In this document: piece by piece, positions 25,321 to 33,789 of the stretch
How the letters are laid out: every line of letters begins with the position of its first letter
How positions within the stretch are numbered: the first letter of the stretch is position 1
Origin: an uncultured Bacteroidia bacterium
Lineage (GTDB): Bacteria > Bacteroidota > Bacteroidia > NS11-12g > UBA9320
Direction of reading: 5' to 3'
Assembly: GCA_905478335.1 (NCBI GenBank)
Contig: CAJQIC010000040.1
Location: 1 to 41,145 of the forward strand
Length of the DNA stretch: 41,145 nt
Made by a program: the position numbers and the translations under genes
Notes under the pieces: generated by a model
Told to the model about the DNA's origin: nothing
The model's database searches: none
The model's input: the letters and a program-made list of their open reading frames with translations, nothing else

Positions 25321-26562
25321 ATGAACGTAAGCCTTAAAACTTTTTGCAGAATATTCATGCTGTGTGTTGGTCTACAACACATATCTGCAGGGCAGGCACA
25401 GTCACAGGTCAGAAAAACACAGCAATTTACCAGTGTGTATTATCAGTTTCCGGTGCAGTACTTGCGCAACGGGATGAAATCCATGGTCGAACTGAATATG
25501 GATGAAAAGTATAATATCGGACTTCAGTTAAACAGCATATACACCTACAATCCATTTTTTTTAAACGCACCAGGAAACGCTGGCGGAGGAGGAAGTAATG
25601 TTGAAATCACGCCAAATTACTACGCAGAGAATAGCATTAAGTTTCTGTTCAAAAATTATATCGGGAATTACTCACAGAGCTTTCACGGCTATTATGCTGG
25701 ATTGACAGCTCAAACAGGATTAGTCAGGGAGACATATTACAGCAGCTTAGGGCAATTTTTCCCTAAATCCTTTGTGTTCAATTCGTATAGGTACAACAGA
25801 TTTAGCTTTGTTATGGGTAGACAATGGACCCTGTATAATCAAGGCGTTGTTGACCTCAATATGGGTGTTGGATTCAATAAAATGGATAACGACGCTGAAA
25901 TGGAGTTTACCGGTATAGGGCCGTTTCATGTTGCGCAGAATAGTGCCTTTTTTACTATGGAATTGGCCTTTGGTATTGGTAAAATTAGCTTTGATCAATC
26001 CCTTCCACGTAAACCACGTTTGCGTGATTCATTGATTTTAGACCACGCTTTATTGCTGGATGTAAATGCGATTATCAATTCTGGCATTGAGCTCAACTTA
26101 ATTCATGGAAATAAGAAAAAACATGTATGGCGTAATTTTGTACGCGTAAGAAATCTTCAAATTCAAGGGTTGAACATTACTGAGGCAGATAGCTTTAACT
26201 CTATAATGGTTGGTATGCAATTCAGACATTACCCCTATGCCAGTAGTTACCGAAACGGTGTTTTCTTGGCAGCTGGGTATGCATACGAACATGGTGTGGC
26301 ATATTTTAGCGAAACGATTAACACACAAGACAATCAAACCGACATAGTGAAGAAAGTGATCTATGACCCACATCATATAGACATGACTATTGGTTTCTCA
26401 ACAATACTTGATCACAAATTTATGCTCGAGGCATATGTATCCAATATATTGACATTGTCGAAAGGTAGGGGAGGCGTTGATTATCCAAGAATTAACGATG
26501 CAACTGGATTTAGAACAGAACTTGGAGTTAAAATGGGCGTAGCAAGATTTAGAAGAAAATGA
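25321..26562 (+). CDS. Putative outer-membrane beta-barrel protein of unknown function
   Basis: 413 residues. A signal peptide (about 1-27, ending HISAGQAQS) is followed by alternating aromatic/polar strands such as QFTSVYYQFPVQYL, FSFVMGRQWTLYNQ and GVFLAAGYAYEHGVAYF, the usual look of an outer-membrane barrel. The last strand reads TELGVKMGVARFRRK, which lacks the classical terminal Phe. I do not recognise the family. It begins 30 bases after the L,D-transpeptidase and its stop overlaps the start of the SDR gene (ATGA, 26559-26562), so these genes are probably one transcript. Confidence 0.7.
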   Translation: MNVSLKTFCRIFMLCVGLQHISAGQAQSQVRKTQQFTSVYYQFPVQYLRNGMKSMVELNMDEKYNIGLQLNSIYTYNPFFLNAPGNAGGGGSNVEITPNYYAENSIKFLFKNYIGNYSQSFHGYYAGLTAQTGLVRETYYSSLGQFFPKSFVFNSYRYNRFSFVMGRQWTLYNQGVVDLNMGVGFNKMDNDAEMEFTGIGPFHVAQNSAFFTMELAFGIGKISFDQSLPRKPRLRDSLILDHALLLDVNAIINSGIELNLIHGNKKKHVWRNFVRVRNLQIQGLNITEADSFNSIMVGMQFRHYPYASSYRNGVFLAAGYAYEHGVAYFSETINTQDNQTDIVKKVIYDPHHIDMTIGFSTILDHKFMLEAYVSNILTLSKGRGGVDYPRINDATGFRTELGVKMGVARFRRK

Positions 26563-27257
26563 ATGTAGAAAATAAAATCTGTTTAATAACAGGTGTAAGC
26601 AAAGGAATTGGTAATGCATTGGTACACGGCTTATTGGAAAAAGGCGCAATTGTGGTTGGTTTTGGACGAACAAAACCGGAAATCACAAGTGCTAACTTCC
26701 ACTTTTTTGAAGCAGATGTTAGAAGCTTTGAGTCTGTTAGCAAGGCGTACGATCAGATGTTTGATTCGGTTGGTAAACAAGTGGATGTATTGATCAATAA
26801 TGCAGGCTTAGGTTACTTTGCCTATCTAGAAGACCACACCATCGAACAATGGCATGAAATGATGGAAACCAACGTGAATGGCATTTTTTACATGTGTAAG
26901 ATTGCCACACCAATTATGAAATCGAATGGACGGGGTCATATAATCAATATTGCCTCTACTGCCGGAATTGAAGGTTATCCGCAAGTATCTGGCTATTGTG
27001 CTACTAAGTTTGCAGTAAAAGGAATGTCGCAATCTATGTACAAAGAGATGCGTGATTTCGGCATTAAGGTTACGTGTATATATCCAGGTTCAGTAAAAAC
27101 AGATTTTTTTAGAAACTCGGCTATTGAAACGCACGATTATATGTTGATGCCTCAAGATGTTGCAGACATGATTATTTATAGCATACTAACCCCGGATAAT
27201 TTTCACCAAGTGAATGTTGAAGTACGGCCGTTGCAGCCCAAAGGACCTAAAAAATAA
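26559..27257 (+). CDS. Short-chain dehydrogenase/reductase (SDR)
   Basis: 232 residues, classical SDR size. The cofactor motif TGVSKGIG (11-18), NNAG, and the catalytic Ser/Tyr/Lys (IASTAG, then YCATK) are all present. PGSVKTDFF is the usual loop after the active site. It is an NAD(P)-dependent oxidoreductase with unknown substrate. The start overlaps the preceding gene by 4 bases, implying translational coupling. It converges on the transglutaminase-like gene, with only 1 base between the stops. Confidence 0.92.
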   Translation: MNVENKICLITGVSKGIGNALVHGLLEKGAIVVGFGRTKPEITSANFHFFEADVRSFESVSKAYDQMFDSVGKQVDVLINNAGLGYFAYLEDHTIEQWHEMMETNVNGIFYMCKIATPIMKSNGRGHIINIASTAGIEGYPQVSGYCATKFAVKGMSQSMYKEMRDFGIKVTCIYPGSVKTDFFRNSAIETHDYMLMPQDVADMIIYSILTPDNFHQVNVEVRPLQPKGPKK

Positions 27258-27258
27258 A

Positions 27259-28413
27259 CTAGAATAATTCGATTACGTCAGTAATATTTTTAAGTGGAAT
27301 ACCGGTTTCACCTACATCGAATCCAATTCCTGTAGGTTCACAAACCATGTATGCTTCTTTTGCGTATAAAAAGGAATACGCGTTGGATCTTTTCGGAATT
27401 TTTACGCCTAAGCAAACGTGTTTCTCTTTTTCGAAATGCAGCATCACACTTTCAAAGCCCAACAACCTTTTGCACAAAAATGCAAGAAGAATTGTACGGT
27501 CTTCACAATCCGAATAAGTGCTTCCTACCGTTTCTTCCGGATAGTTATATTTCTCATGTCCGAATTGGTCGTTATCCGTTTTATACTCAAATGCCGATTG
27601 TGTAAATTTTAGTAGGAAATTGGCTTTTTGCATGTTGGAATGCATCGCATCAATGTACCCTTGTAACGGGAGTAATACAGATTTTTGGAACTCAACGGAG
27701 TGGTTCATCTGCACATATGCCGGTCCGAGGTCAAACTGTGGTAAGTCGCTTAAATATTCACTAAAAGACAAGTTTTTGAGCGCTTTTAAATGGTATACTT
27801 TACCCTGGAACGACCAAGTCAAATGTGAAAACGACTGGTTGGCATTAATATTGGGTGCATCCGCCGAATAATCAAGCGCAACGGCACTTGGGTTGTATCG
27901 GTTGTCGCTCATCACGTAGCGCGTTCCGTAAGTACGCATGTCGTTAAAGTTTAGGTTTGTGTATCTTTTATTTCTATACAGGATATACACTGATGCTGCT
28001 GGTTTTTGGCTTAGTCTACCAAAACACGAGATGGTATTTCTGGTATAGGTTAGCTGAACGTCGTAATTAAGGGTTTGTAACAATCTATATTTTAAGATGC
28101 TCTGGGTGTTTTTAGAGCCGGTAATTTGCGCAACGATTTTATCGGTTAACAAAACTTCTCCAAGGCCGTCTAAATTATACTGAATGCTGGCGTCCTCAAT
28201 CTGAGACTTAATTTCAGTTAAGTCGGCAGTTTTGACAGCACTAATTGCCGTCTGAACGGTTCTTTTATTGATTGTGAACGGTGCTCTAACGTTGGAAATA
28301 GTTTCAGTGCTAAAAGACAAATCATGACCGTAAAAGTCAACATTGACACCGTAACATAATCCTGCGATGAGGAGAAATACACTGGTAAAGATATGTTTGC
28401 CACTTTGAACCAT
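27259..28413 (-). CDS. Secreted transglutaminase-like protein
   Basis: 384 residues from the ATG at 28413; a TTG five codons upstream would precede the signal peptide (SGKHIFTSVFLLIAGLCYG). The C-terminal third has a transglutaminase/protease-type Cys-His-acid arrangement: TYSDCEDRTILLAFLCKRLLG (Cys in SDCEDR), then KHVCLGVKIP (His) and AYMVCEPTG (acidic residue). The N-terminal two thirds are unrecognised and are probably beta-rich and periplasmic. The real activity could be peptidase, amidase or structural. It lies 32 bases downstream of a methyltransferase gene, on the same strand. Confidence 0.7.
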   Translation of the reverse strand: MVQSGKHIFTSVFLLIAGLCYGVNVDFYGHDLSFSTETISNVRAPFTINKRTVQTAISAVKTADLTEIKSQIEDASIQYNLDGLGEVLLTDKIVAQITGSKNTQSILKYRLLQTLNYDVQLTYTRNTISCFGRLSQKPAASVYILYRNKRYTNLNFNDMRTYGTRYVMSDNRYNPSAVALDYSADAPNINANQSFSHLTWSFQGKVYHLKALKNLSFSEYLSDLPQFDLGPAYVQMNHSVEFQKSVLLPLQGYIDAMHSNMQKANFLLKFTQSAFEYKTDNDQFGHEKYNYPEETVGSTYSDCEDRTILLAFLCKRLLGFESVMLHFEKEKHVCLGVKIPKRSNAYSFLYAKEAYMVCEPTGIGFDVGETGIPLKNITDVIELF

Positions 28414-28445
28414 TTGCTTGTATAACAACAGAACAAAGTTGAGTT

Positions 28446-29063
28446 TTAGTGTTCTGCCTTTTTCCAGAGAGATGCAAACACCATTCCGTTTGCAAATTCT
28501 TTTAATTTAACCTGCTGAAAATTAGACTCTTTTATGGTGTTAGGTATGTTGAAAATTTTTGAATGACGATGCCAAGTTGTAACATTAAAAAAGACAATGA
28601 CTGTCCTTAATACTAGTTTTTGTCGCCAATTGGATAGTTTTTTCATGTGGTAAAAATCAGTTACCACCAATCGGCCAGAGTCCTTTAGTAAACGATTTGC
28701 TCTATCTAGAATTTGCCTAGCCTCTTCCTGATTAAATAGGTCTAAGAAAAAAGGAAAACAGATAAGATCAAACTTTTGATTGTTGCCAAAAGATTCAAAT
28801 GGCTGGATATGGTACTGAATTTCAGCACTGTTTTTTCTTTTTTTAGCTCTTGAAATCATCAGTGCATTGGAATCAATAAATTGAATTTTTTGATGTTGAT
28901 TAAAATGAGGTAAGCTCACTCCTGATCCGCCTCCCACAATAAGCAAGTCTTTGTATTCAGATAAGTCGCTTATGTAATGCATAACTGCATTATTTAGTGC
29001 ATCACCAAAAGATAGGCGTTTGAGCAATTCATAGAATGGGGCAATAAAAAAATATCGATTCAA
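28446..29063 (-). CDS. Class I SAM-dependent methyltransferase (small)
   Basis: 205 residues. Motif I is LLIVGGGSGVSLPHF (about 40-54), with IDSN at the end of strand 2, FDLICFPFFLDLFNQ as motif II, and LKDSGRLVVTDFYHM as motif III. The start is TTG at 29063, since an in-frame stop lies upstream and the next ATG is internal; NRYFFIAPFYELLKRLSFG resembles the N-termini of related proteins. Its substrate is unknown. It is divergent from proline dehydrogenase and probably co-transcribed with the transglutaminase-like gene. Confidence 0.75.
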   Translation of the reverse strand: MNRYFFIAPFYELLKRLSFGDALNNAVMHYISDLSEYKDLLIVGGGSGVSLPHFNQHQKIQFIDSNALMISRAKKRKNSAEIQYHIQPFESFGNNQKFDLICFPFFLDLFNQEEARQILDRANRLLKDSGRLVVTDFYHMKKLSNWRQKLVLRTVIVFFNVTTWHRHSKIFNIPNTIKESNFQQVKLKEFANGMVFASLWKKAEH

Positions 29064-29102
29064 ATTGGATTAAAATCAGTGAAATAGGATGCGTTTTTCA
29101 AG

Positions 29103-29110
29103 TATTTTTG
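29103..29110 (+). promoter_or_regulatory. Candidate -7 box (TATTTTTG) for proline dehydrogenase
   Basis: TATTTTTG matches TAnnTTTG and ends 9 bases before the ATG at 29120. It also argues against a TTG start at 29108, which would lie inside the box. Confidence 0.45.
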
Positions 29111-29119
29111 CTTGCAATA

Positions 29120-30295
29120 ATGACACAAGTATCGTTCGATAATACCGAAGTTGCGTTCAAACATAAATCGGATGCCAAGCTGAAACAAGCGAAATGGCTT
29201 TTTTCACTTTTTAACTACAAGTGGTTGGTTCGGTTTGGGCCAGGTTTAACCGCATTTGGGTTAAAATTAAGATTGCCTATAAAGGGCTTGGTAAAACAAA
29301 CCATTTTTGAACAGTTCTGTGGAGGCGAGACCATAGAAGAATGCAATCAAGCAGGCGATGTTTTATATAAGAATGGGGTAGGGTCTATTCTGGATTATTC
29401 CGTTGAAGGTGTGGAAGAAGAAGCTACGTTCCAAAGTAATTTTGAGGAATTAAAACGCGCTATTTTGACGGCAAAGTCAGACGTCAAATTCCCTTTTGCT
29501 GTTTTTAAGTGCACCGGTATCGGCAAGTTCGACATATTGGAAAAGGCTAGTAACGGTAGTCTTTCTGATGCAGATCAAGCATCTTTCGATATGATGAAAA
29601 ACCGATTAGAACAATTGTGTCAAATCGCTGTAGACAGCAAGGTTCGGTTGTTAATCGACGCAGAAGAAACGTGGATTCAAGATATTATCGATGCGCTTGT
29701 AATGGACCTGATGCGTAAACACAATACACATGAAGTATGCATCTACAACACCTTGCAAATGTATCGCCACGACAGGGTAGCTTACCTGAAAAAGTCCATA
29801 GAAGAAGCCAAAAGTCAAGGATTTCAGCTGGGATATAAATTGGTTCGCGGTGCGTATATGGAAAAAGAGAGAGAACGCGCCGAAGAAATGGGATATGCTA
29901 GTCCTATTCAGCCGAATAAAGAGAGCACGGACGCCGGTTTCGATGAAGCATTAACGATATGTTTCAATAACCGTGATGTCGTAGCTACGTGTTTAGGTAC
30001 CCACAATGAAAGTAGCTCTAAGTTGTTAACCGAGTTAATGGAAAAAGAAGGTGTGGCTATAACGGATGATCGTTTTTGGTTTGCACAACTTTACGGCATG
30101 AGTGACAATATCTCATTCAATTTAGCCAATGCTGGCTATAACGTGGCCAAATACCTGCCTTACGGGCCGATACAAGCAGTTTTGCCTTATTTAGGTCGAC
30201 GTGCTCAAGAAAATAGTTCTGTAGCCGGACAAGTGGGGAGAGAGATGTCGCTGATTGTGAAGGAGCTTAAGCGGAGGAAGGGAGTTGATAGTTGA
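29120..30295 (+). CDS. Proline dehydrogenase (FAD-dependent)
   Basis: 391 residues from the ATG at 29120. The enzyme oxidises proline to pyrroline-5-carboxylate with FAD, the first step of proline catabolism. It is the stand-alone barrel form, with no P5C dehydrogenase domain. Diagnostic segments are LGYKLVRGAYMEKERERAEE, ATCLGTHNESS, FAQLYGMSDNISF and the C-terminal YLPYGPIQAVLPYLGRRAQENSS, which lines the proline site. The final codons (GTT GAT AGT TGA) are identical to the beginning of the downstream repeat block, so the natural C-terminus may have been altered slightly by the repeat. Confidence 0.95.
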   Translation: MTQVSFDNTEVAFKHKSDAKLKQAKWLFSLFNYKWLVRFGPGLTAFGLKLRLPIKGLVKQTIFEQFCGGETIEECNQAGDVLYKNGVGSILDYSVEGVEEEATFQSNFEELKRAILTAKSDVKFPFAVFKCTGIGKFDILEKASNGSLSDADQASFDMMKNRLEQLCQIAVDSKVRLLIDAEETWIQDIIDALVMDLMRKHNTHEVCIYNTLQMYRHDRVAYLKKSIEEAKSQGFQLGYKLVRGAYMEKERERAEEMGYASPIQPNKESTDAGFDEALTICFNNRDVVATCLGTHNESSSKLLTELMEKEGVAITDDRFWFAQLYGMSDNISFNLANAGYNVAKYLPYGPIQAVLPYLGRRAQENSSVAGQVGREMSLIVKELKRRKGVDS

Positions 30296-30420
30296 GAATT
30301 GAGAATTGAAAGTTGATTTTTTTTGACTCAGGACTGATTGACTCAGGACGCAGGACTCGAATTCTATTCTCCAGTCATTCAAACCTTTAGACCATCAAAC
30401 ATTCAGACATTCTAACATTC
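30284..30420. repeat. Simple-sequence repeat block, copy 2 (first of tandem pair)
   Basis: It begins inside the last codons of proline dehydrogenase with GTTGATAGTTGAGAATTGAG. It continues with a core (about 30317-30387) containing GACTCAGGACTGATTGACTC, then AGGACGCAGGACT and TATTCTCCAGTCATTC. It ends with CATTCAGACATTC units. It has the same order as the following block. Confidence 0.85.
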
Positions 30421-30457
30421 AGACATTCAAATAAAGGCATTAGGAATTAGGTTGGGT

Positions 30458-30606
30458 GATAATTGAGAGTTGAAAATTGAAATTTGAAAATTGATTCTTT
30501 TTTGACTCAGGACTGATTGACTAAGGACGCAGGACTAGAATTTTATTCTCCAGTCATTCAAACCTTCAATCCATCAAACCTTCAGACCTTCAAACCTTCA
30601 GACCTT
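30458..30606. repeat. Simple-sequence repeat block, copy 3 (second of tandem pair)
   Basis: The order is the same as in the preceding block: TTGAGAGTTGAAAATTGAAA units, then a core (about 30497-30565) that differs from copy 2 at only a few positions, then CTTCAGACCTTCAAAC units. The last units supply the stop codon and final codons (EGLKV) of folC on the minus strand. Together the two copies fill the 302 bases between proline dehydrogenase and folC. Confidence 0.85.
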
Positions 30607-31836
30607 CAATCCTTCCAAAAAGTCCGCTACCACAAACGTACTTCCACCTACAAAGATGACGTCATCAGGCGAGGCTGCCATTAACGCAGCGGTATACCCA
30701 CTCATTACTGTCTCGTAGACTGTGCCGTTTAAATTTTGTTGTGCGGCGTTAGTAGCTAATTCGCTAGCGTCTAGTGCTCGTACTATGCTTGGTTTGCAGT
30801 AATAGTAAGTTGCGTCTTTGGGCAAAGGCTGTAAGACCTTGGCAGTGTCTTTACCTTGAACTTGGCCAAAAACGATGTGCAATTGGTTGAAGTTTTCTTG
30901 TTCCAATTGCATGACAATTTCTTCGATACCTTCTGTGTTGTGGCCAGTATCGCAAATTACCTTCGGATTGTCTTGTATAATTTGCCATCGACCTTGGATT
31001 CCGGTATTCTTTACCACGCTTCTAATGCCTTTCCGACATTTCTGTATATCTAATCCCCACCCAAGGTTGTTTAGTGCAACCAACCCAGCCATAGCAGTTC
31101 GCACATTCTGAACTTGGTAATATCCAAGTAAATCAGTCTGCCAAATCTTATTGGGTTTGACCATATCTTCGGCAAAAGTGATTTCAGCGTTAAGTGATTG
31201 GGCTTTTGAGGTAAAGACCTCGTCGGTGTCAGCATCTCTTTCTCCAATTACCACTGGAATGCCGGCCTTAATTATACCTGCTTTTTCTGCAGCAATGAGG
31301 GGCAAGGTGTCTCCCAACATATCAGTATGGTCTAAACCAATATTGGTAATGATGCTAACTTCTGGTGTAACTACGTTGGTGCTATCTAGTCGTCCGCCTA
31401 ATCCAGTTTCAATGATGGCTATGTCAACTTGTTGCTGAGCAAAATAATGGAATGCCATGGCAACAGTAATTTCAAAAAAGGATGGCTTAATTTTTTCTAA
31501 TGGTTCCTTAATCTTATTGACAAAGTCTATGACGAAATCCTCTGACACACATTCACCATTAATCCGAATGCGTTCTCTAAAGTCAACTAAATGTGGTGAG
31601 GTATATAAGCCTGTTTTAAATCCATTTTGTTGAAACACAGAGGCTAGCATGTGCGAAACACTACCTTTCCCATTGGTGCCTGCGACGTGAACCGATTTAA
31701 ACTTGTTTTGTGGGTTGTCTAACGCTTCACACAGGGCTAGCGTATTGGTTAAATCTTTCTTGTACGCGGCAGCACCAACCCGCTGATACATCGGTAATTG
31801 GGCAAAAAGGTACTCAAGTGTTTGAGCGTAAGTCAA
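30598..31836 (-). CDS. folC: Bifunctional folylpolyglutamate synthase / dihydrofolate synthase
   Basis: 412 residues, Mur-ligase superfamily. It adds glutamate to dihydropteroate and to folates in the cytoplasm, using ATP. The P-loop VAGTNGKGSVSHML (51-64), the following YTSPHLVDFRERIRING, and IIETGLGGRLDSTNVV and ITNIGLDHTDMLGDTL are the standard folC signatures; ICDTGHNTEG and IVFGQVQGKD mark the C-terminal domain. It is the last gene of the Exb/TonB operon, 6 bases after the TonB-like stop. Its final codons lie in a simple-sequence repeat. Confidence 0.96.
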   Translation of the reverse strand: MTYAQTLEYLFAQLPMYQRVGAAAYKKDLTNTLALCEALDNPQNKFKSVHVAGTNGKGSVSHMLASVFQQNGFKTGLYTSPHLVDFRERIRINGECVSEDFVIDFVNKIKEPLEKIKPSFFEITVAMAFHYFAQQQVDIAIIETGLGGRLDSTNVVTPEVSIITNIGLDHTDMLGDTLPLIAAEKAGIIKAGIPVVIGERDADTDEVFTSKAQSLNAEITFAEDMVKPNKIWQTDLLGYYQVQNVRTAMAGLVALNNLGWGLDIQKCRKGIRSVVKNTGIQGRWQIIQDNPKVICDTGHNTEGIEEIVMQLEQENFNQLHIVFGQVQGKDTAKVLQPLPKDATYYYCKPSIVRALDASELATNAAQQNLNGTVYETVMSGYTAALMAASPDDVIFVGGSTFVVADFLEGLKV

Positions 31837-31842
31837 TGCGGT

Positions 31843-32643
31843 TTATTGAAGCTTGTACTTAAAGGTGATGGTCCCACAGTTTGTTGCAGCTTGATCGCCG
31901 AATGGATAAAACTCAAATCGCTTTATGGCGTCCTTACTCAAGTTTTTGAGATAACTGCTTGTCGCTGTTCCACCGGCTACACGCATTGAAATTGTTATAA
32001 GCTTACCGTTTCGGTCTACACAAAACGCGATAATGACAGAACCGTGGTCTTGACTTTTATTTACGATGTTAGGATTCTTCGAAATTCCAAATCCATCTAA
32101 GTTGTAATTGACGTTACCCATAGTTCCGGATGATTTGCCACCAGGACCTTTCTGCTTGGCTCCAGGGTCTCCTTTTGGACCTGATTTATCGCCATCGCCT
32201 GTACTGGTCGTTTTATCCGAATTGGCTTTTTTATTTTTCCAACGTTCCATGGCTTTTTGCGCTTCGGAGATTGTCGGTTCTTGCGTCTTTGTAGGCTCAG
32301 TCTTTGTAGGCTCGGTCTTGGTTGTTTGCTGTGTTTGTTTCTGACTGTCATCCATTTCTGGCTGATCAACATCATCACTGGTCACAACTGGATCATCGTT
32401 TTGAGTTGTCGAAGGATTTGGGTTAGATGGAGGTGTGACAGTAGGTGTAGTGTTTGCTACTTGAGAGACGTCAGATACACCACCTGCCGCTGGATCGCCA
32501 AAGCTAACTTCAACGCCACCTGCTGGTTCTTCCATGTCTTTAGCTTCACCCATTATCCAAATCAGCATCAACAAAAAGATGATACTGTGGATGAGAATGG
32601 TTGCTACTAATCCTTTACGGTCGTGATCGTGACTTAAATCCAT
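31843..32643 (-). CDS. TonB-like energy transducer
   Basis: 266 residues. A single membrane helix near the N-terminus (about 12-31, LVATILIHSIIFLLMLIWIM) is followed by a long low-complexity periplasmic linker rich in Pro/Thr/Glu/Lys (TKTEPTKTEPTKTQEPT, GPKGDPGAKQKGPGGKSSG) and a small C-terminal domain (GSVIIAFCVDRNGKLITISM, then FEFYPFGDQAATNCGTITFK) that resembles the TonB C-terminal fold. Together with ExbB and ExbD just upstream it would transmit proton-motive force to outer-membrane proteins; TolA-like function is also possible. Confidence 0.85.
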   Translation of the reverse strand: MDLSHDHDRKGLVATILIHSIIFLLMLIWIMGEAKDMEEPAGGVEVSFGDPAAGGVSDVSQVANTTPTVTPPSNPNPSTTQNDDPVVTSDDVDQPEMDDSQKQTQQTTKTEPTKTEPTKTQEPTISEAQKAMERWKNKKANSDKTTSTGDGDKSGPKGDPGAKQKGPGGKSSGTMGNVNYNLDGFGISKNPNIVNKSQDHGSVIIAFCVDRNGKLITISMRVAGGTATSSYLKNLSKDAIKRFEFYPFGDQAATNCGTITFKYKLQ

Positions 32644-32653
32644 AACGTTGTTT

Positions 32654-33049
32654 TTATTTCACAGGCTTCAATGCTAAAACCGGCTTACCACCTAGTTCAT
32701 TGACCATATATACCAAGTCCATTACCTTTTCGTAATTGACCCTTTTATCTCCATATATCGACACTGTTGCCCCTGGGTTTTGGGTTAATGCCGCATCTAG
32801 TGCTCCAGGTAAACGGTCAAACGAAACTTTTTCATCGTCAACCGAATATTCTAGGTCGGTACTAACCGCCACTTTTATCAATTGTTTTGTTGTAGTCGTT
32901 TTAGACCCTTTCGGAAGTAATACCTTTAAGATTGGCTCAGGTGTAAACTTCGAAGTAATGATAAAAAAGATAAGCAACAGGAATATAATATCCGTCATCG
33001 ACGACATATTAAACTCTGCAGCTACCTTATTTCTTCTTTTTAATTTCAT
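32654..33049 (-). CDS. exbD: ExbD/TolR family biopolymer transport protein
   Basis: 131 residues, standard ExbD size. One N-terminal membrane helix carries the conserved proton-pathway Asp (MSSMTDIIFLLLIFFIITSK, Asp20), followed by a periplasmic domain (VAVSTDLEYSVDDEKVSF, VSIYGDKRVNYEKVMDLVYM). It works with ExbB as the proton-driven motor of a TonB or Tol system. It lies 10 bases upstream of the TonB-like gene and 24 bases after ExbB. Confidence 0.94.
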   Translation of the reverse strand: MKLKRRNKVAAEFNMSSMTDIIFLLLIFFIITSKFTPEPILKVLLPKGSKTTTTKQLIKVAVSTDLEYSVDDEKVSFDRLPGALDAALTQNPGATVSIYGDKRVNYEKVMDLVYMVNELGGKPVLALKPVK

Positions 33050-33073
33050 AACAACCCGTTCATTAATAACGTA

Positions 33074-33766
33074 TTACGACGCAGGTTCGTGTAAAATATC
33101 TAAAAATTCCATGGAAGTTGATTCCATTCTGTAAATTACTTTATCAATCATGGAGGTAAGTGAATTATAACTGATGTATGCGATAATACCTACAATTAAA
33201 CCACCAACGGTAGTCACCATGGCTTCATAAATACCACCCGACAATGAACCAACTTGTATGCCGTCTGCATTTTGTGATAAGGTGTAAAATGTTTTAATCA
33301 TACCCGTTACAGTTCCTAAGAAACCAATCATTGGTGCTGCTCCAGATATAGTGGCCAATAGTGGCATTCCTTTTTCGAGCTTAGATACTTCCAAGTTACC
33401 AACGTTTTGTACAGCAACTTGAACATCTTGCAGGGGTTTCCCAATTCTCGACAAACCTTTTTCAAGCATTCTTGCTATTGGCGTATTTGTAGCCTCACAC
33501 AAGCTTTGTGCACCTTTGATGTTTCCTTCCAACACCATGTCCTTGATACGTTTCATAAACAACGGATCGTACTCGCGTGCTTTCTTAATGGTAAGATATC
33601 GTTCAACCAATAGATATATGGCGATTATGCTAAGAATAACGATAGGGATTAGCATAATACCACCGTTTAGGGCAATATCAAGTACATTCATTTGCTTTTC
33701 TGTTTCCACAACCAAACCGGTCGTATCGCTGGCAACAGTAGGAGCTTGCAACAAAATTGATTTCAT
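33074..33766 (-). CDS. exbB: MotA/TolQ/ExbB proton channel family protein
   Basis: 230 residues with three membrane segments: about 29-50 (NGGIMLIPIVILSIIAIYLL), and two after residue 130 (LLATISGAAPMIGFLGTVTG, a family signature, and YEAMVTTVGGLIVGIIAYIS). It forms the proton channel with ExbD in the inner membrane. It is in an operon with the HU-SPOR protein (23 bases upstream), ExbD, the TonB-like protein and FolC. Confidence 0.95.
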   Translation of the reverse strand: MKSILLQAPTVASDTTGLVVETEKQMNVLDIALNGGIMLIPIVILSIIAIYLLVERYLTIKKAREYDPLFMKRIKDMVLEGNIKGAQSLCEATNTPIARMLEKGLSRIGKPLQDVQVAVQNVGNLEVSKLEKGMPLLATISGAAPMIGFLGTVTGMIKTFYTLSQNADGIQVGSLSGGIYEAMVTTVGGLIVGIIAYISYNSLTSMIDKVIYRMESTSMEFLDILHEPAS

Positions 33767-33789
33767 CTAAATTTTATTATTTCAATTAT

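Noticed and set aside
28218-28436. Short minus-strand frame starting MFCCYTSKWFK
   Set aside because: It overlaps the signal peptide region of the transglutaminase-like gene in another frame and has no supporting features.
32097-32610. Open frames on both strands within the TonB-like gene linker
   Set aside because: They come from the low-complexity Pro/Thr/Lys linker, which is open in several frames; the TonB-like frame has the membrane helix and the C-terminal domain.
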